Source: an uncultured Lachnospiraceae bacterium
GTDB taxonomy: Bacteria > Bacillota > Clostridia > Lachnospirales > Lachnospiraceae
DNA: 25,870 nt
Assembly: GCA_910578605.1 (NCBI GenBank)
Contig: CAJTQG010000033.1
Location: forward strand, 3,257 to 29,126
Direction of reading: 5' to 3'
This document shows, in pieces, positions 14,701-22,107 of the stretch (positions within the stretch are counted from its first letter, which is position 1; every line of letters starts with the position of its first letter). The translations under genes were made by a program, and so were the position numbers. Under the pieces are notes generated by a model. The model made no database searches. It saw only the letters and a program-made list of their open reading frames with translations, and had not been told where the DNA came from.

Positions 14701-16981
14701 CACTTTCAGGAATTGTAAAATTACTTAATTGTGTACAATCAGCAAACACACCTGCCTCCAAGGAAGTCAACTGTGAACCTAATGTTGCCTTCGTGATAGA
14801 AGTACAGCCTCTGAAAGCTTCTGAGCCTATAGTCACCACTTTATCTAAGGTAAGAAAACCGGTAACTGCACCGGTAATTCTGGCATTATTCTTAAATGCA
14901 CATGCTCCAATTCTCTCTACTGACGCAATATCAATAAACAATAATTTTTTGCAGTTTTCAAAACCATACTCACCAATTTTAACTAATCTTTCGTCTGCCT
15001 CTAAGCGAATTAATTTCTCCGCTCCCTGAAAATTGTAGTCCCCAATTCCGTTGATTCCTTCCGCCTCCACGGTCTGAATCTGATTCATATATTGATTCCA
15101 AGGCGCCGGAGAATCTCCCACAAAGTCAGGCAGCTGGGTAATAGCAGACTCCCCTGTAGTACGGCTAAACTTTATGCGTCCATTGGTTCCTTCGTATGTC
15201 CATTGAATAGCGCCTACTGTTCCCTCAGCACTCACTTCACTTTCAGGATAATAATCTGCAAATACATAGGAAGACCACTTTGCATCTTCCCACCCTGATG
15301 AAGTCTCTGTCTTATAAACAAGAAGATTCGCCGCATTGCCAGAAATACTAAAACTTGATACGGGATTGGTAGCATTGGTAGAACCATTTGCTATTGTAGG
15401 AGCATTGCCCTTAAAATAAATTGATTTTAATTTTGTATTGTTCCAAATGCCATAGCTTGAAATATTATTTACAGCCTGAGGTAAATACAACTCTTTTAAA
15501 GAAGGAACACTATATATACTGTAGGCTTCTATTTGCTCTACTGTATCAGGAACTTGATACAGCGCTCCTGCTTTTGCAAATGCATAGAAACACAGTTTTG
15601 TATGATTTTTGTTAAACACAACATTGTCAATATCATCCAAATAAGGATTCTCGTCTGAAACAGTGATAGTATTTAACCTACTGCTTCTCTCAAAAACTTT
15701 ACCACTCAAGGATTTTAATGCACTTCCTATTGTCACAGTTTCTAAGTAGTTGCAGGCGCCAAAAGCATTAGAGCCTATTGATTCTACATTGTTAGTATTA
15801 ATTTCTCTTAAACCAGAGCTATTAAATCCCCAGCTTCCTATGGATGTCAAAGTATCTGGCAGAGTAATGGAGGTAAGACTGCTGCAGCCATAAAAGGCTG
15901 AAGCTTGTATTAATGTTACTTTTGCCGGAGCAGTAAAGTTAACGGTGGTTATTCTACTGTAATAAAAAGCTGAATCCCCAATTGTTGTTACGCTACTTGG
16001 CAAGGTGATATCCGCTAAAGAATAGGCATATGCAAAGCAACCTTCACCAATTTTCACTGTACCCGCTTTCAAGGTGAGCTGCGTTGTCGGAGCACCGACT
16101 GCATATACTACCGCAATATACTGTGTACCCTCTTTTTGGTATAAAACATTATTCTGCACACTAAATGTTGCATTTCCAGATGTCACTTTAATTTCCGTCA
16201 GCGCCGTGCTGCCAAAAAAACATTGAAGTCCTATAGAAGTCAATGTCTTTGGAATGGTGATGGTTGTCAAGGAGGAGGCATTATAAAAACAGTAATCCCC
16301 TAATGTCTTTAAATTAGCCGGCAGGGGAGCAGTGGACAATTTTCTGCAGTAACGAAACGCCCCCCTTTTTATCTCTGTCACTGTGCTGGGAAGATTAACC
16401 GTTTTCAGCTGTGTACACGAACTGAACGCATCCTCTCCTACTGTAAGCAAGCCTGACTTAAAACTCACCTCTGTGAGAGCATCATTACAGTAACTAAAAG
16501 CATAGTCTCCTATTGTTTTTAAACCGGAGCCAAATATAATCGTCTTTAACTTATAGTTCCTATAAAATGCATAGTTGCCTATAGATGTTACCTTGTCAGG
16601 AATCTTGACTGATTCCAAACTGACACATTCACTAAATGCATAGCTGCCTATGGATGTAATACGTGCATCTATGGAAATCGAAGTAATCTTACTGCGATAT
16701 AAATACCATGGTACACTATTATAATAAGTGTAATCTGTCATAAGACCGCTTCCCGTTAAGGTCAGAGTATAATGGGTACCTAGTAAATCCCATTCGCTTG
16801 TATCCTCTGTTAATGTCCATGTAATGTTATCGCCGCATTTTCCTGTCAAAGCACCCGTTGTCGGTGTGTCTGAAGCTGCCTTAACCGGAAGCACCAGACT
16901 AGTCTGTGCAGGCGCAAGCCCCACAATCAGTGCAACAACCAAAAATAGGCTCAGCACTCTTCGCCATTTTTTCATTCTCAT
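11753..16981 (-). CDS. Large secreted protein: BspA-like leucine-rich repeats, papain/C39-like region, Pro/Asp stalk, Big_2 domains
   Basis: This 1742-residue protein begins with a signal peptide (KKWRRVLSLFLVVALIVGLAP, cleavage near VKAA, residue 36). BspA/LRR_5 repeats of the form ITSIGSYAFSxCxSLxSVxIP fill about residues 100-535, and a second array about 620-840. A Cys-His-Asp region follows: Cys907 in WNGSCFGMAST, His1018 in SGHAVVPIS and Asp1039 in VYDPN, the order and contexts expected of a papain-fold (C39-like) peptidase or transferase. A less conserved acidic part leads to a Pro/Asp/Asn stalk (about 1408-1478). Three Big_2 domains end the protein, the last two very lysine-rich. BspA-type repeats bind host proteins or mediate adhesion. 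No sortase motif is seen; the basic end may bind anionic wall polymers. GGAGG lies 9 bases before the ATG. Transcription is monocistronic with its own promoter and terminator. Confidence 0.9.
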   Translation of the reverse strand: MRMKKWRRVLSLFLVVALIVGLAPAQTSLVLPVKAASDTPTTGALTGKCGDNITWTLTEDTSEWDLLGTHYTLTLTGSGLMTDYTYYNSVPWYLYRSKITSISIDARITSIGSYAFSECVSLESVKIPDKVTSIGNYAFYRNYKLKTIIFGSGLKTIGDYAFSYCNDALTEVSFKSGLLTVGEDAFSSCTQLKTVNLPSTVTEIKRGAFRYCRKLSTAPLPANLKTLGDYCFYNASSLTTITIPKTLTSIGLQCFFGSTALTEIKVTSGNATFSVQNNVLYQKEGTQYIAVVYAVGAPTTQLTLKAGTVKIGEGCFAYAYSLADITLPSSVTTIGDSAFYYSRITTVNFTAPAKVTLIQASAFYGCSSLTSITLPDTLTSIGSWGFNSSGLREINTNNVESIGSNAFGACNYLETVTIGSALKSLSGKVFERSSRLNTITVSDENPYLDDIDNVVFNKNHTKLCFYAFAKAGALYQVPDTVEQIEAYSIYSVPSLKELYLPQAVNNISSYGIWNNTKLKSIYFKGNAPTIANGSTNATNPVSSFSISGNAANLLVYKTETSSGWEDAKWSSYVFADYYPESEVSAEGTVGAIQWTYEGTNGRIKFSRTTGESAITQLPDFVGDSPAPWNQYMNQIQTVEAEGINGIGDYNFQGAEKLIRLEADERLVKIGEYGFENCKKLLFIDIASVERIGACAFKNNARITGAVTGFLTLDKVVTIGSEAFRGCTSITKATLGSQLTSLEAGVFADCTQLSNFTIPESVTAIKKQALSGCTKLRTINIPANVKLIGESAFANNTTLEKVYFKGVALQGEEWANDSFANCNENLILYYEKDQTSWVVFGGQWNGLPLQGIGHYTQQRDHYSFANTRDSFGYAQDYRVPRQRFVDVIGSIISGTYYYSVNRQWNGSCFGMASTTLEFYENINEDSKFLLTKYGGDVETLYQIGAPGNEKSALTKVIEAYQLSQYKSFMSSCSGAVSRHMRDYKGLYDKVEEFERSGGLAVDSQAEPVVMLIYSAYSGHAVVPISVDQNSNGDFIFQVYDPNIPSEVQTITMKKDYSGIYYNPSYICKPFTYASYIGYTDIAQNMSNIELHGVDEDQSIYLSINKEDGEVTNSSGDGVDKIKGAYEQKFFGTENEGEFSGIKSFVLPQGAVYQIASQESDHTQKSDSSGENTTDTTKGSVSFYMASDESFAEVNSSDENAVLQVNDDTTAEGQMEIALQSESEGEENAVIMLMNPQGMERTVEVEGSNATITTESNNTITVEVPAGEAVKIDGKKVETVDGKVVSSFEANADENPLVADDLETSIFCNEENKLQGSVDAAVISRIGDAKDVTVTATYFDQNDTKVASYSEVKTLQSGLNFISLSFDELSADFGGMDFEEIGSELKLSCLLTVKDEENHFVSAIASGLKVSPTITPEPDEPEPDNPNPDEPGPDNPNPDEPGPDNPNPDEPGPDNPNPDNPEPDNPEPDKPDKPEPDPGTDTEIAVTSVETAKKALTLNVGESYQAIVTVLPSNATDKKLSFKASNENVVVTEEGKITAKKAGTCVVKVAASNGISTTIAVTIKDVPKKPSTNINQNTVNKSVAVASVKVSKKKLVLGKGETYQIKATVAPKNATNKKLIYRTANKKVSVNAKGLIKAKKTGTSKVTIIASNGKKAVITVVVKKAPKKLKLNAVKKTLKVGKTYKIKAKLQKGTASYKLTYSSNKKSVAKVSSAGKVTAKKKGTAIITVKTFNKKKAKIKIIVK
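12546..12760 (-). repeat. Tandem 30-bp coding repeats (Pro/Asp/Asn stalk)
   Basis: About seven related units of 15 or 30 bp encode variations of NPNPDEPGPD; the central 30-bp unit is nearly perfect in three to four copies (about 12613-12730). Copies differ mostly by single synonymous changes, so length change by slippage or recombination is likely. The purpose would be an extended spacer between the catalytic-like region and the wall-proximal Ig-like domains. Confidence 0.85.
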
Positions 16982-17138
16982 TTCTTCATTCCTCCATTTC
17001 TTCCTTTCTTTTCTTCATTTTTTCCTTATTTTTCTCTTTTTTATACTTCCAAGCAAACATAATAAACATGTATGCTCTGCTGCCTATTTAAACACCAGCA
17101 GTTATAAACTTAGTACTTTAGTATCATTATATTACTAA

Positions 17139-17167
17139 ATTATACTGAATTTTCCAATATTTCGCAA
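17139..17167 (-). promoter_or_regulatory. Promoter of the large surface-protein gene
   Basis: On the minus strand TTGCGA (17162-17167) and TATAAT (17139-17144) are separated by 17 bp. Transcription would start near 17132, leaving a leader of about 150 bases that is purine-rich in the RNA just before the ribosome site. Confidence 0.7.
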
Positions 17168-17186
17168 TATATAAAAGCTTATGAAT

Positions 17187-17213
17187 TTACATTTTTTTAT
17201 GAAACAAATGTAA
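17187..17213. promoter_or_regulatory. Dyad upstream of the surface-protein promoter
   Basis: TTACATTT (17187-17194) and AAATGTAA (17206-17213) form a perfect 8-bp dyad with an 11-bp spacer, about 20 bp upstream of the -35 box. Location and symmetry fit a regulator site. Which protein binds it is unknown; the adjacent XRE regulator is the obvious candidate. Confidence 0.45.
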
Positions 17214-17364
17214 GTTTTTAATCACTTATAGCTCTCTATATATCACCTACCTCTCACAACTATCCTTTGAAAATATTTCTATATTTATTTCGGCAGATAT
17301 TAGCAGATATTATAAGAAAATACACGAATTTTTGATAATAGAATATAGTAAAATTCAACTGATA

Positions 17365-17380
17365 GTTGATAGTTATCAAC
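17365..17380. promoter_or_regulatory. 16-bp palindrome upstream of the XRE promoter
   Basis: GTTGATA and TATCAAC flank a central GT. XRE-family repressors commonly bind palindromes of this size. It lies about 10 bp upstream of the expected -35 position of the XRE promoter and roughly 200 bp from the surface-protein promoter. Autoregulation is an inference. Confidence 0.5.
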
Positions 17381-17410
17381 GACAGGTATATGGCTTAACC
17401 ACAATATCTA

Positions 17411-17419
17411 TGCTATAAT
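17411..17419 (+). promoter_or_regulatory. Extended -10 promoter of the XRE/solenoid regulator
   Basis: TGCTATAAT gives an extended -10 element (TATAAT at 17414-17419). The 17-bp-spaced -35 position reads TGGCTT, a weak match, so an activator or the extended -10 may carry recognition. The leader would be about 115 bases. Confidence 0.6.
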
Positions 17420-17541
17420 GAATACCGCTAGAACCATGGTTGAGAAATAACTATTATATTTAATAAGCAATTATAAAAACAGTTCATTTTGTCATGAAAT
17501 AAAAAGAAAAGAAATCGAAAAGAAAAGGAGATAAAAAATTT

Positions 17542-18432
17542 ATGAAAGATATATTCTGCCAAAATCTGAAACGTCTGCGCAAACAAAAAGACTTAAACCA
17601 AGAACAGTTAGCACAAGCCCTAGATGTAACTGTACAAGCAGTCAGCAAATGGGAGTGCGGCTTATCTTACCCTGATATTGACACTTTACTTTTATTATCA
17701 GATTTTTTAGAAGTGAGTGTCGATGAACTTCTACGTGATTCCAATATCACTGTTCCCCGCATTTTACCTGAACTTCCCGATGATAATACACTGCGAATTA
17801 TTCAATGTGTGGGAAACCGCATGATACACAGAGCGGAATTATGTCATCCTAATGTTCATACTAACCCTATCCCTTTAACTTTAAAAAACAGCTCCGAAAA
17901 CAATAAGGACAATCCTATTTATATTGAAATATGGGGAAACGCTGAATTAGACGGAAATATCTTTGGCTCTGTAAATGCTGGGGGCAGTTTAACATGCGAG
18001 GATATACATGGTGACGCTCAGGTCGGTGATTACATTAACTGTGAAGATATTGGCGGTGATGCTCATGCCGGAGATAGTATAAACTGCGGCGACATTAACG
18101 GTGATGCTTATGCTGGAGATTGCATTAACTGTAAAGATATTGACGGTAACGCCCATGCCGGAGATTGCATTAACTGTGAAAATATTGACGGCGATGCAGA
18201 AGCTGAAAACTATATTCAATGTAATGAACTTCTTGGTGATGCTCATGCTGAGAAAAATATTGAATGCGGAAATATTTCCGGAAGCGTTCATGTAGGAGAA
18301 AACCTTACATGCAACGATATTCATGGAGATATATGTTCCTGCAATGGAGATATTTACTGCAATTGCGTCAATGGCTCTATCAATTTTGATGGTAGTATTG
18401 AATTAAATTCTTCTGACAGTTCTTTATCTTAA
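17542..18432 (+). CDS. XRE-family regulator with cysteine-ladder 15-residue tandem repeats
   Basis: Residues about 1-65 form a helix-turn-helix of the XRE/HTH_3 type (LKRLRKQKDLNQEQLAQAL, VTVQAVSKWECG, VDELL). A linker reaches residue about 125. From 146 to 265 eight successive 15-residue repeats follow the pattern AGDxINCxDIxGDAH, each with Cys at repeat position 7 (Cys152, 167, 182, 197, 212, 227, 242, 257). Less regular copies lie on both sides, and further cysteines (194, 209, 265, 267, 272, 274) occur. Short repeats of this kind, with alternating hydrophobic residues and turn glycines, usually build a beta-solenoid, as in bactofilin-like domains; the cysteines would then stack in one column. 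The likely role is a sensor or oligomer-forming regulator; ligand and targets are unknown. AGGAG lies about 11 bases before the ATG. It is divergent from the large surface-protein gene. Confidence 0.85.
   Translation: MKDIFCQNLKRLRKQKDLNQEQLAQALDVTVQAVSKWECGLSYPDIDTLLLLSDFLEVSVDELLRDSNITVPRILPELPDDNTLRIIQCVGNRMIHRAELCHPNVHTNPIPLTLKNSSENNKDNPIYIEIWGNAELDGNIFGSVNAGGSLTCEDIHGDAQVGDYINCEDIGGDAHAGDSINCGDINGDAYAGDCINCKDIDGNAHAGDCINCENIDGDAEAENYIQCNELLGDAHAEKNIECGNISGSVHVGENLTCNDIHGDICSCNGDIYCNCVNGSINFDGSIELNSSDSSLS
17977..18336 (+). repeat. Eight 45-bp coding repeats of the regulator's C-terminal domain
   Basis: Each 45-bp unit encodes one 15-residue repeat, with recurrent words such as ATTAACTG and GGTGATGCTCATG. 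Neighbouring central units are the most similar, which indicates expansion by duplication. The reverse strand is also open here because of the repeat composition and is not considered coding. Confidence 0.85.
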
Positions 18433-18450
18433 AAATGTAAAAAGATAATA

Positions 18451-18506
18451 GGATGCCAAAAGAATTATTATAAATGTTTGATTTACATTTTAATTCTTTG
18501 GCATCC
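18451..18506. terminator. Terminator between the two convergent regulators
   Basis: GGATGCCAAAAGAATTA (18451-18467) pairs with TAATTCTTTGGCATCC (18491-18506) with one bulged base, and AAATGT/ACATTT extends the stem inward. On the minus strand the tail is TATTATCTTTTTACATTTTT, suitable for ending transcription of the gene at 18572. On the plus strand there is no U-run, but the hairpin lies 19 bp after the stop of the first regulator. Confidence 0.7.
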
Positions 18507-18571
18507 GAATCCAATAAAATATTATCCATTAAAAAACTTAAATGAGTAATCTATCGTCCCCATTTGCACAA

Positions 18572-19501
18572 TCATAAAAACTGTTCGCCAACTAAATCAT
18601 CCAACACACTCTGACCTAGAAAAAATTTAATACACTCGATGGAATCCATGCCATACAGGGAAACAGATTTTTTTGCAAGCTTTGCTAAAAACTGATTATC
18701 CAAAAAGGGAGCTATATGACATATTTTCTCCAATCCTTTCTCCTGCATCTCCTTTAGTGCAATTTCCTCTAAAGTCTCTCTTGGTATTAATGTCAGCATA
18801 TCCTCCACTCCATCCATTCCCTTCGAATCATATAACATCAGTACAATCTCTTTCATTGCCTGATCTGGTATGAAGGGCAGCATATCCCAAATTGTATCTT
18901 TCCCTCCCTTTTCAAATGCCTTCCTAGCAATTACTTCCCTCATATTCTCTGGGATAAAAGGAGCAATTATTCCCAATCCCTGATTCTTTTCTATCATTTT
19001 GTATGCTATCTCACATATTATCTCTTCAGGCAAAAAAGGCAAAGCGCATATTATATTCTCATAATGGTCTTCATACTCAAGTGCCCGCCTTACAAGCTTT
19101 GTAAGCATATTATCACTGAGATGAGGCAAAAGTTTGCTAATTTCGTCAAAATCTATTTTTTTTATTTCCTGTGCAATCTGCTCCACCTGTTCTCCTTTTA
19201 ACAAAGGCGCTGCGTCACATAACTCCTCTGCCTCTATTGAATTTTCACGCATATATTCATCCAGGCAGCCTGTTGCTGCACTGTTTAAAATTCCCTTGTT
19301 TCTACCACACAATTCATCCATAGTCACTTGCAGTATATCTGCCAGCTCCACCAGCCTCGAAGCATCAGGCATTGTATTTCCTCTCTCCCAATTAGACACT
19401 GCCTGAAACGTTACATTCATTTTATCTGCCAGTTCCATCTGTGTCATTTTCTGCTTATTCCTAAGCTCTGATATTTTTCTGCCAAACTGCTGCATATCCA
19501 T
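18572..19501 (-). CDS. XRE-family regulator with about eight 28-residue helical repeats
   Basis: The N-terminal 65 residues are an XRE/HTH_3 domain (FGRKISELRNKQKMTQMELADKM, VTFQAVSNWERG, VTMDELCG). From about residue 90 the protein consists of roughly eight repeats of 26-29 residues with the pattern (I/L)xx(I/L)(A/L)PF(I/L)Pxxxxxx(I/L)AxKxxEKxG, clearest at ALPFLPEE, IAPFIPEN, MLPFIPDQ, LTLIPRET and IAPFLDNQ. Alternating amphipathic helices of this type make an alpha-solenoid, normally a protein or peptide binding surface. The ATG at 19501 lies 8 bases after GGAGG; ATGs at 19504 and 19516 are alternatives. It is convergent with the other repeat-bearing regulator. Targets are unknown. Confidence 0.82.
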   Translation of the reverse strand: MDMQQFGRKISELRNKQKMTQMELADKMNVTFQAVSNWERGNTMPDASRLVELADILQVTMDELCGRNKGILNSAATGCLDEYMRENSIEAEELCDAAPLLKGEQVEQIAQEIKKIDFDEISKLLPHLSDNMLTKLVRRALEYEDHYENIICALPFLPEEIICEIAYKMIEKNQGLGIIAPFIPENMREVIARKAFEKGGKDTIWDMLPFIPDQAMKEIVLMLYDSKGMDGVEDMLTLIPRETLEEIALKEMQEKGLEKICHIAPFLDNQFLAKLAKKSVSLYGMDSIECIKFFLGQSVLDDLVGEQFL

Positions 19502-19553
19502 CATAAACACCTCCATAATAAATACTAATTATCCTTGCTATTTTATAAAAATT

Positions 19554-19562
19554 ATTATACCA
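19554..19562 (-). promoter_or_regulatory. Extended -10 promoter of the helical-repeat regulator
   Basis: On the minus strand TGGTATAAT (TATAAT at 19554-19559) gives an extended -10 element about 55 bases upstream of the start codon. No good -35 box is present at 16-18 bp, although GTTGGTTGG lies close upstream. Confidence 0.5.
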
Positions 19563-19675
19563 TGTAACCAACCAACGATTGATTAAATTATTTTAGCACT
19601 AAAATTAATACTATTTTAAAATATATTTTTCCATAAATCTATCAAGCAGCACTTGAAAAATATAAAAGGAGAACT

Positions 19676-20075
19676 ATGTATAATACAAACATTACATTAC
19701 AAAGACGAAAAATCAGACAAGTTCTGGCATTTGGAGACCGCTACCGCTGGTTGTCAGATGATAACGAACTGGGGAAAAACAGACAGAAAAACTAATAGGA
19801 AGCTCCCTTCGGCAGCGATAACGGCAACGATACATTATATACACTGCAGGAAACCTTTCGCAAAAATTCTAAACTTAATTTTTCTACCTTTCCTCAATAT
19901 ATGATTGAAAAAATTTGTATCTCATTGTATGAGGCTATGACAAGAAAGAGCTTCCCTGTTTTATTGAATAAGTACGCTATGATTTAAACAGCTTCAAAAT
20001 GAGATAAAAAAAGAAAAGGAAGTATTGCTATCTTATGGTATTCTTTGTGATACATATTCCAGAAATGAGGATTAA
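19676..20075 (+). pseudogene. Decayed WGR-domain gene
   Basis: AAGGAG lies 4 bases before an ATG at 19676, but that frame loses homology at once. One frame over, from about 19677, the translation IQTLHYKDEKSDKFWHLETA, then ITNWGKT matches a WGR domain (the KFW and WGK positions are diagnostic). After about 19790 sense continues in another frame (LYTLQETFRKNSKLNFSTF, then MIEKICISLYEAMTRK) to a stop near 19988, and again in a third frame (FKQLQNEIKKEKEVLLSYG, then LCDTYSRNED) ending at 20075. At least three frame changes are needed, so the gene is broken, or the sequence has errors. WGR domains bind nucleic acid in PARP and MolR-like proteins; the lost partner domain was not identified. The MFS gene starts 6 bp later. 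Confidence 0.55.
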
Positions 20076-20081
20076 ATCCAG

Positions 20082-21320
20082 ATGAAAGAAAAATTATTTT
20101 CAAGAGACTTTACTCTTGTTGTTGTGGGACAAATAATCTCCCTGTTTGGCAATGCGGCAATTCGTTTTGCACTGCCTTTATATTTATTAAATCAAACCGG
20201 CTCCTCAGCACTTTATGGCACAGTCACTGCCTGCGCCTTTATTCCTTCTATTTTATTGTCACCTGTAGGAGGAATTATAGCCGACAGAATGAACAAACGT
20301 AATATTATGGTTGGATTGGATCTTTGCACTGGGGCAGTGATTACAGGCTTTTGCCTGCTAATTAACTGCATGAACCTTGTAGTTCTTATCACCTTAACAT
20401 TAATGATTTTATATGGAATTGCAGGTGCATATCAACCCTCTGTACAAGCCAGCATACCCGCTCTTGTCTGCCACAAAAATTATATATCAGCCAACTCCGT
20501 AATCAATATGGTAAGCTCTCTTGCCTCCCTGTTAGGCCCTGTCCTGGGCGGCATTTTATATAGTGCCTGGGGGCTGAAGCCTGTATTGTTTGTATGTATC
20601 TTATGTTTTCTTTTTTCCGCCATCATGGAAATTTTTATACATATCCCATATGTTAAGCAGTCCTCTAACGGAAGCATAACAAAAATGGTAAAAGACGACT
20701 TCTCAAAAAGTATCACTTTTATTCGCACTGAAAATCCTATTGTCGGAAAGCTGCTTCTAGTAATATGTGCAGTCAATCTTTTTATGTCAGCTATGATGGT
20801 AGTAGGAATGCCCTATCTCATTACAGAAGTATTAGAATTTGAAACGATAAATGCCAATCAGCTCTATGGCTTTGCGGAAGGTATTTTGGCAGCAGGAGGT
20901 TTAACTGGAGGTATCCTTGCTGGTGCTCTAGGTTCTAAGCTATCTATTCAAAAGTCGGGAACTCTGCTGATTGCCGATGCCTTATTTGTGTTTCCTATCG
21001 GAATTGCTCTCCTTCTTTTTTCCTCAGGAATCGTACACTATGTCGTTCTTGCAATCTGCAGTTTTTTTATGATGGCAATCTCCACTATTTTCACGATACA
21101 GATGTTGTCCTTTGTTCAGGCACAAACACCTCCCCATTTAATCGGGAAGGTCATTGCCCTGATTCTCACTCTTTCTATGTGCGCCCAGCCTCTTGGCAAC
21201 GCCTTTTATGGTATAGCATTTCAAGCCTGCCAAGGTCTAGAATTTTCAGTGGTTTTATTTTCCGGCGCTGCAACCTTGCTGATTGCCGTAACTACAAAAA
21301 ATATATTTTGCAAGCTTTAA
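20082..21320 (+). CDS. MFS transporter, drug/siderophore-efflux type
   Basis: This 412-residue integral membrane protein has about 12 hydrophobic segments. After the first (LVVVGQIISLFGNAAIRFAL) comes YGTVTACAFIPSILLSPVGG and then the cytoplasmic loop motif GGIIADRMNKRNIMVGLD, the MFS motif A between helices 2 and 3. The long central loop (about 190-215) separates two six-helix halves; ILAAGGLTGGILAGALG begins the second half. The sequence resembles the MFS_3 group that includes macrolide Mef-type and enterobactin EntS-type exporters; the substrate cannot be assigned. GAGG lies 11 bases before the ATG, inside the end of the decayed WGR gene. It converges on aat with a gap of only 36 bp and no visible terminator. 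Confidence 0.9.
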   Translation: MKEKLFSRDFTLVVVGQIISLFGNAAIRFALPLYLLNQTGSSALYGTVTACAFIPSILLSPVGGIIADRMNKRNIMVGLDLCTGAVITGFCLLINCMNLVVLITLTLMILYGIAGAYQPSVQASIPALVCHKNYISANSVINMVSSLASLLGPVLGGILYSAWGLKPVLFVCILCFLFSAIMEIFIHIPYVKQSSNGSITKMVKDDFSKSITFIRTENPIVGKLLLVICAVNLFMSAMMVVGMPYLITEVLEFETINANQLYGFAEGILAAGGLTGGILAGALGSKLSIQKSGTLLIADALFVFPIGIALLLFSSGIVHYVVLAICSFFMMAISTIFTIQMLSFVQAQTPPHLIGKVIALILTLSMCAQPLGNAFYGIAFQACQGLEFSVVLFSGAATLLIAVTTKNIFCKL

Positions 21321-21356
21321 CTGTTTCTATTCCCTTCTCTTCTACATATTGGATAA

Positions 21357-22043
21357 TCACTGCCCTGAGAATCCAGATATACTTCTGCCTGCATGTCTTG
21401 TACCCTTTTTCAACAATTTATTATAGTAATCCCAGGAAATATATCTTCCACCCATGCTCTCCAAATGCTCTGTATGAAACTGACAGTCAATAAACAAAAA
21501 CTTTTCCTGCTCTAATATATGGGCATAGGAAATCAGTGCCATCTTAGAACCGTTTGGCTTTTCCGAGAACATGCTCTCACCAAAAAAGCATTGTCCGATG
21601 GAGACTCCATAAAAGCCCCCTGCCAATTCGCCGTCCTCCCATATTTCCACACTGACGGCGCATCCTGCTTTGTGAAGCCTATAGTATGCCTCCTCCATCT
21701 CATCGGAAATCCAAGTGCCTTCATTAAATTCTCTTTTCATGCGGCATCGGTGCATGGTATCCGCAAAATCTCTGTTTTGTATAAGCTTCAGCTCATGCTT
21801 TTTCATATATTTTTTCATGGAGCGGGACACATGGATTTCTTTTGGAAAAATAACAAATCGCCTTGCAGGACACCACCACAAAATTTCTTCTCCCGGATTG
21901 TACCATGGGAAAATTCCATGAGTGTAAGCATACAAAAGACGCTCCACACTCAAATCCCCTCCAACTGCAAGCAGCCCGTCCCAGCGGGCAGATGTTGGTT
22001 TCGGAAAATATATTTTATTCTCGTTTAGACGACAAATAGGCAT
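21357..22043 (-). CDS. aat: Leucyl/phenylalanyl-tRNA-protein transferase
   Basis: Aat transfers Leu or Phe from charged tRNA to the amino end of proteins that begin with Lys or Arg (in E. coli), making a primary N-degron. The 228-residue length matches the family (E. coli 234). Motifs in order: LLAVGGDLSVERLLYAY, HGIFPWYNPGEEILWWCPARR, VSRSMKK, GTWISDEMEEAYYRLH, GCAVSVEIWEDGELAGGFYG, then FFGESMFSEKPNGSKMAL and FIDCQFHTEHLESMGG, which form the GNAT-like active site. GAGG lies about 8 bases before the ATG at 22043. It is the third gene of clpS-clpA-aat, 64 bp after clpA, so substrate marking and degradation are encoded together. Confidence 0.96.
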   Translation of the reverse strand: MPICRLNENKIYFPKPTSARWDGLLAVGGDLSVERLLYAYTHGIFPWYNPGEEILWWCPARRFVIFPKEIHVSRSMKKYMKKHELKLIQNRDFADTMHRCRMKREFNEGTWISDEMEEAYYRLHKAGCAVSVEIWEDGELAGGFYGVSIGQCFFGESMFSEKPNGSKMALISYAHILEQEKFLFIDCQFHTEHLESMGGRYISWDYYNKLLKKGTRHAGRSISGFSGQ

Positions 22044-22107
22044 ATCTCTTTCCTCTTTCTCCTACCTATAACGGTTAGACTTAGACATTTGCGAAACTGT
22101 TACATTT

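Noticed and set aside
17989..18324. Minus-strand open frame of 111 codons opposite the cysteine repeats
   Set aside because: It is a mirror of the 45-bp coding repeats; the plus-strand frame has the HTH domain, ribosome site and promoter.
21519..22028. Plus-strand open frame of 169 codons
   Set aside because: It is entirely antisense to aat, whose motifs are unambiguous.
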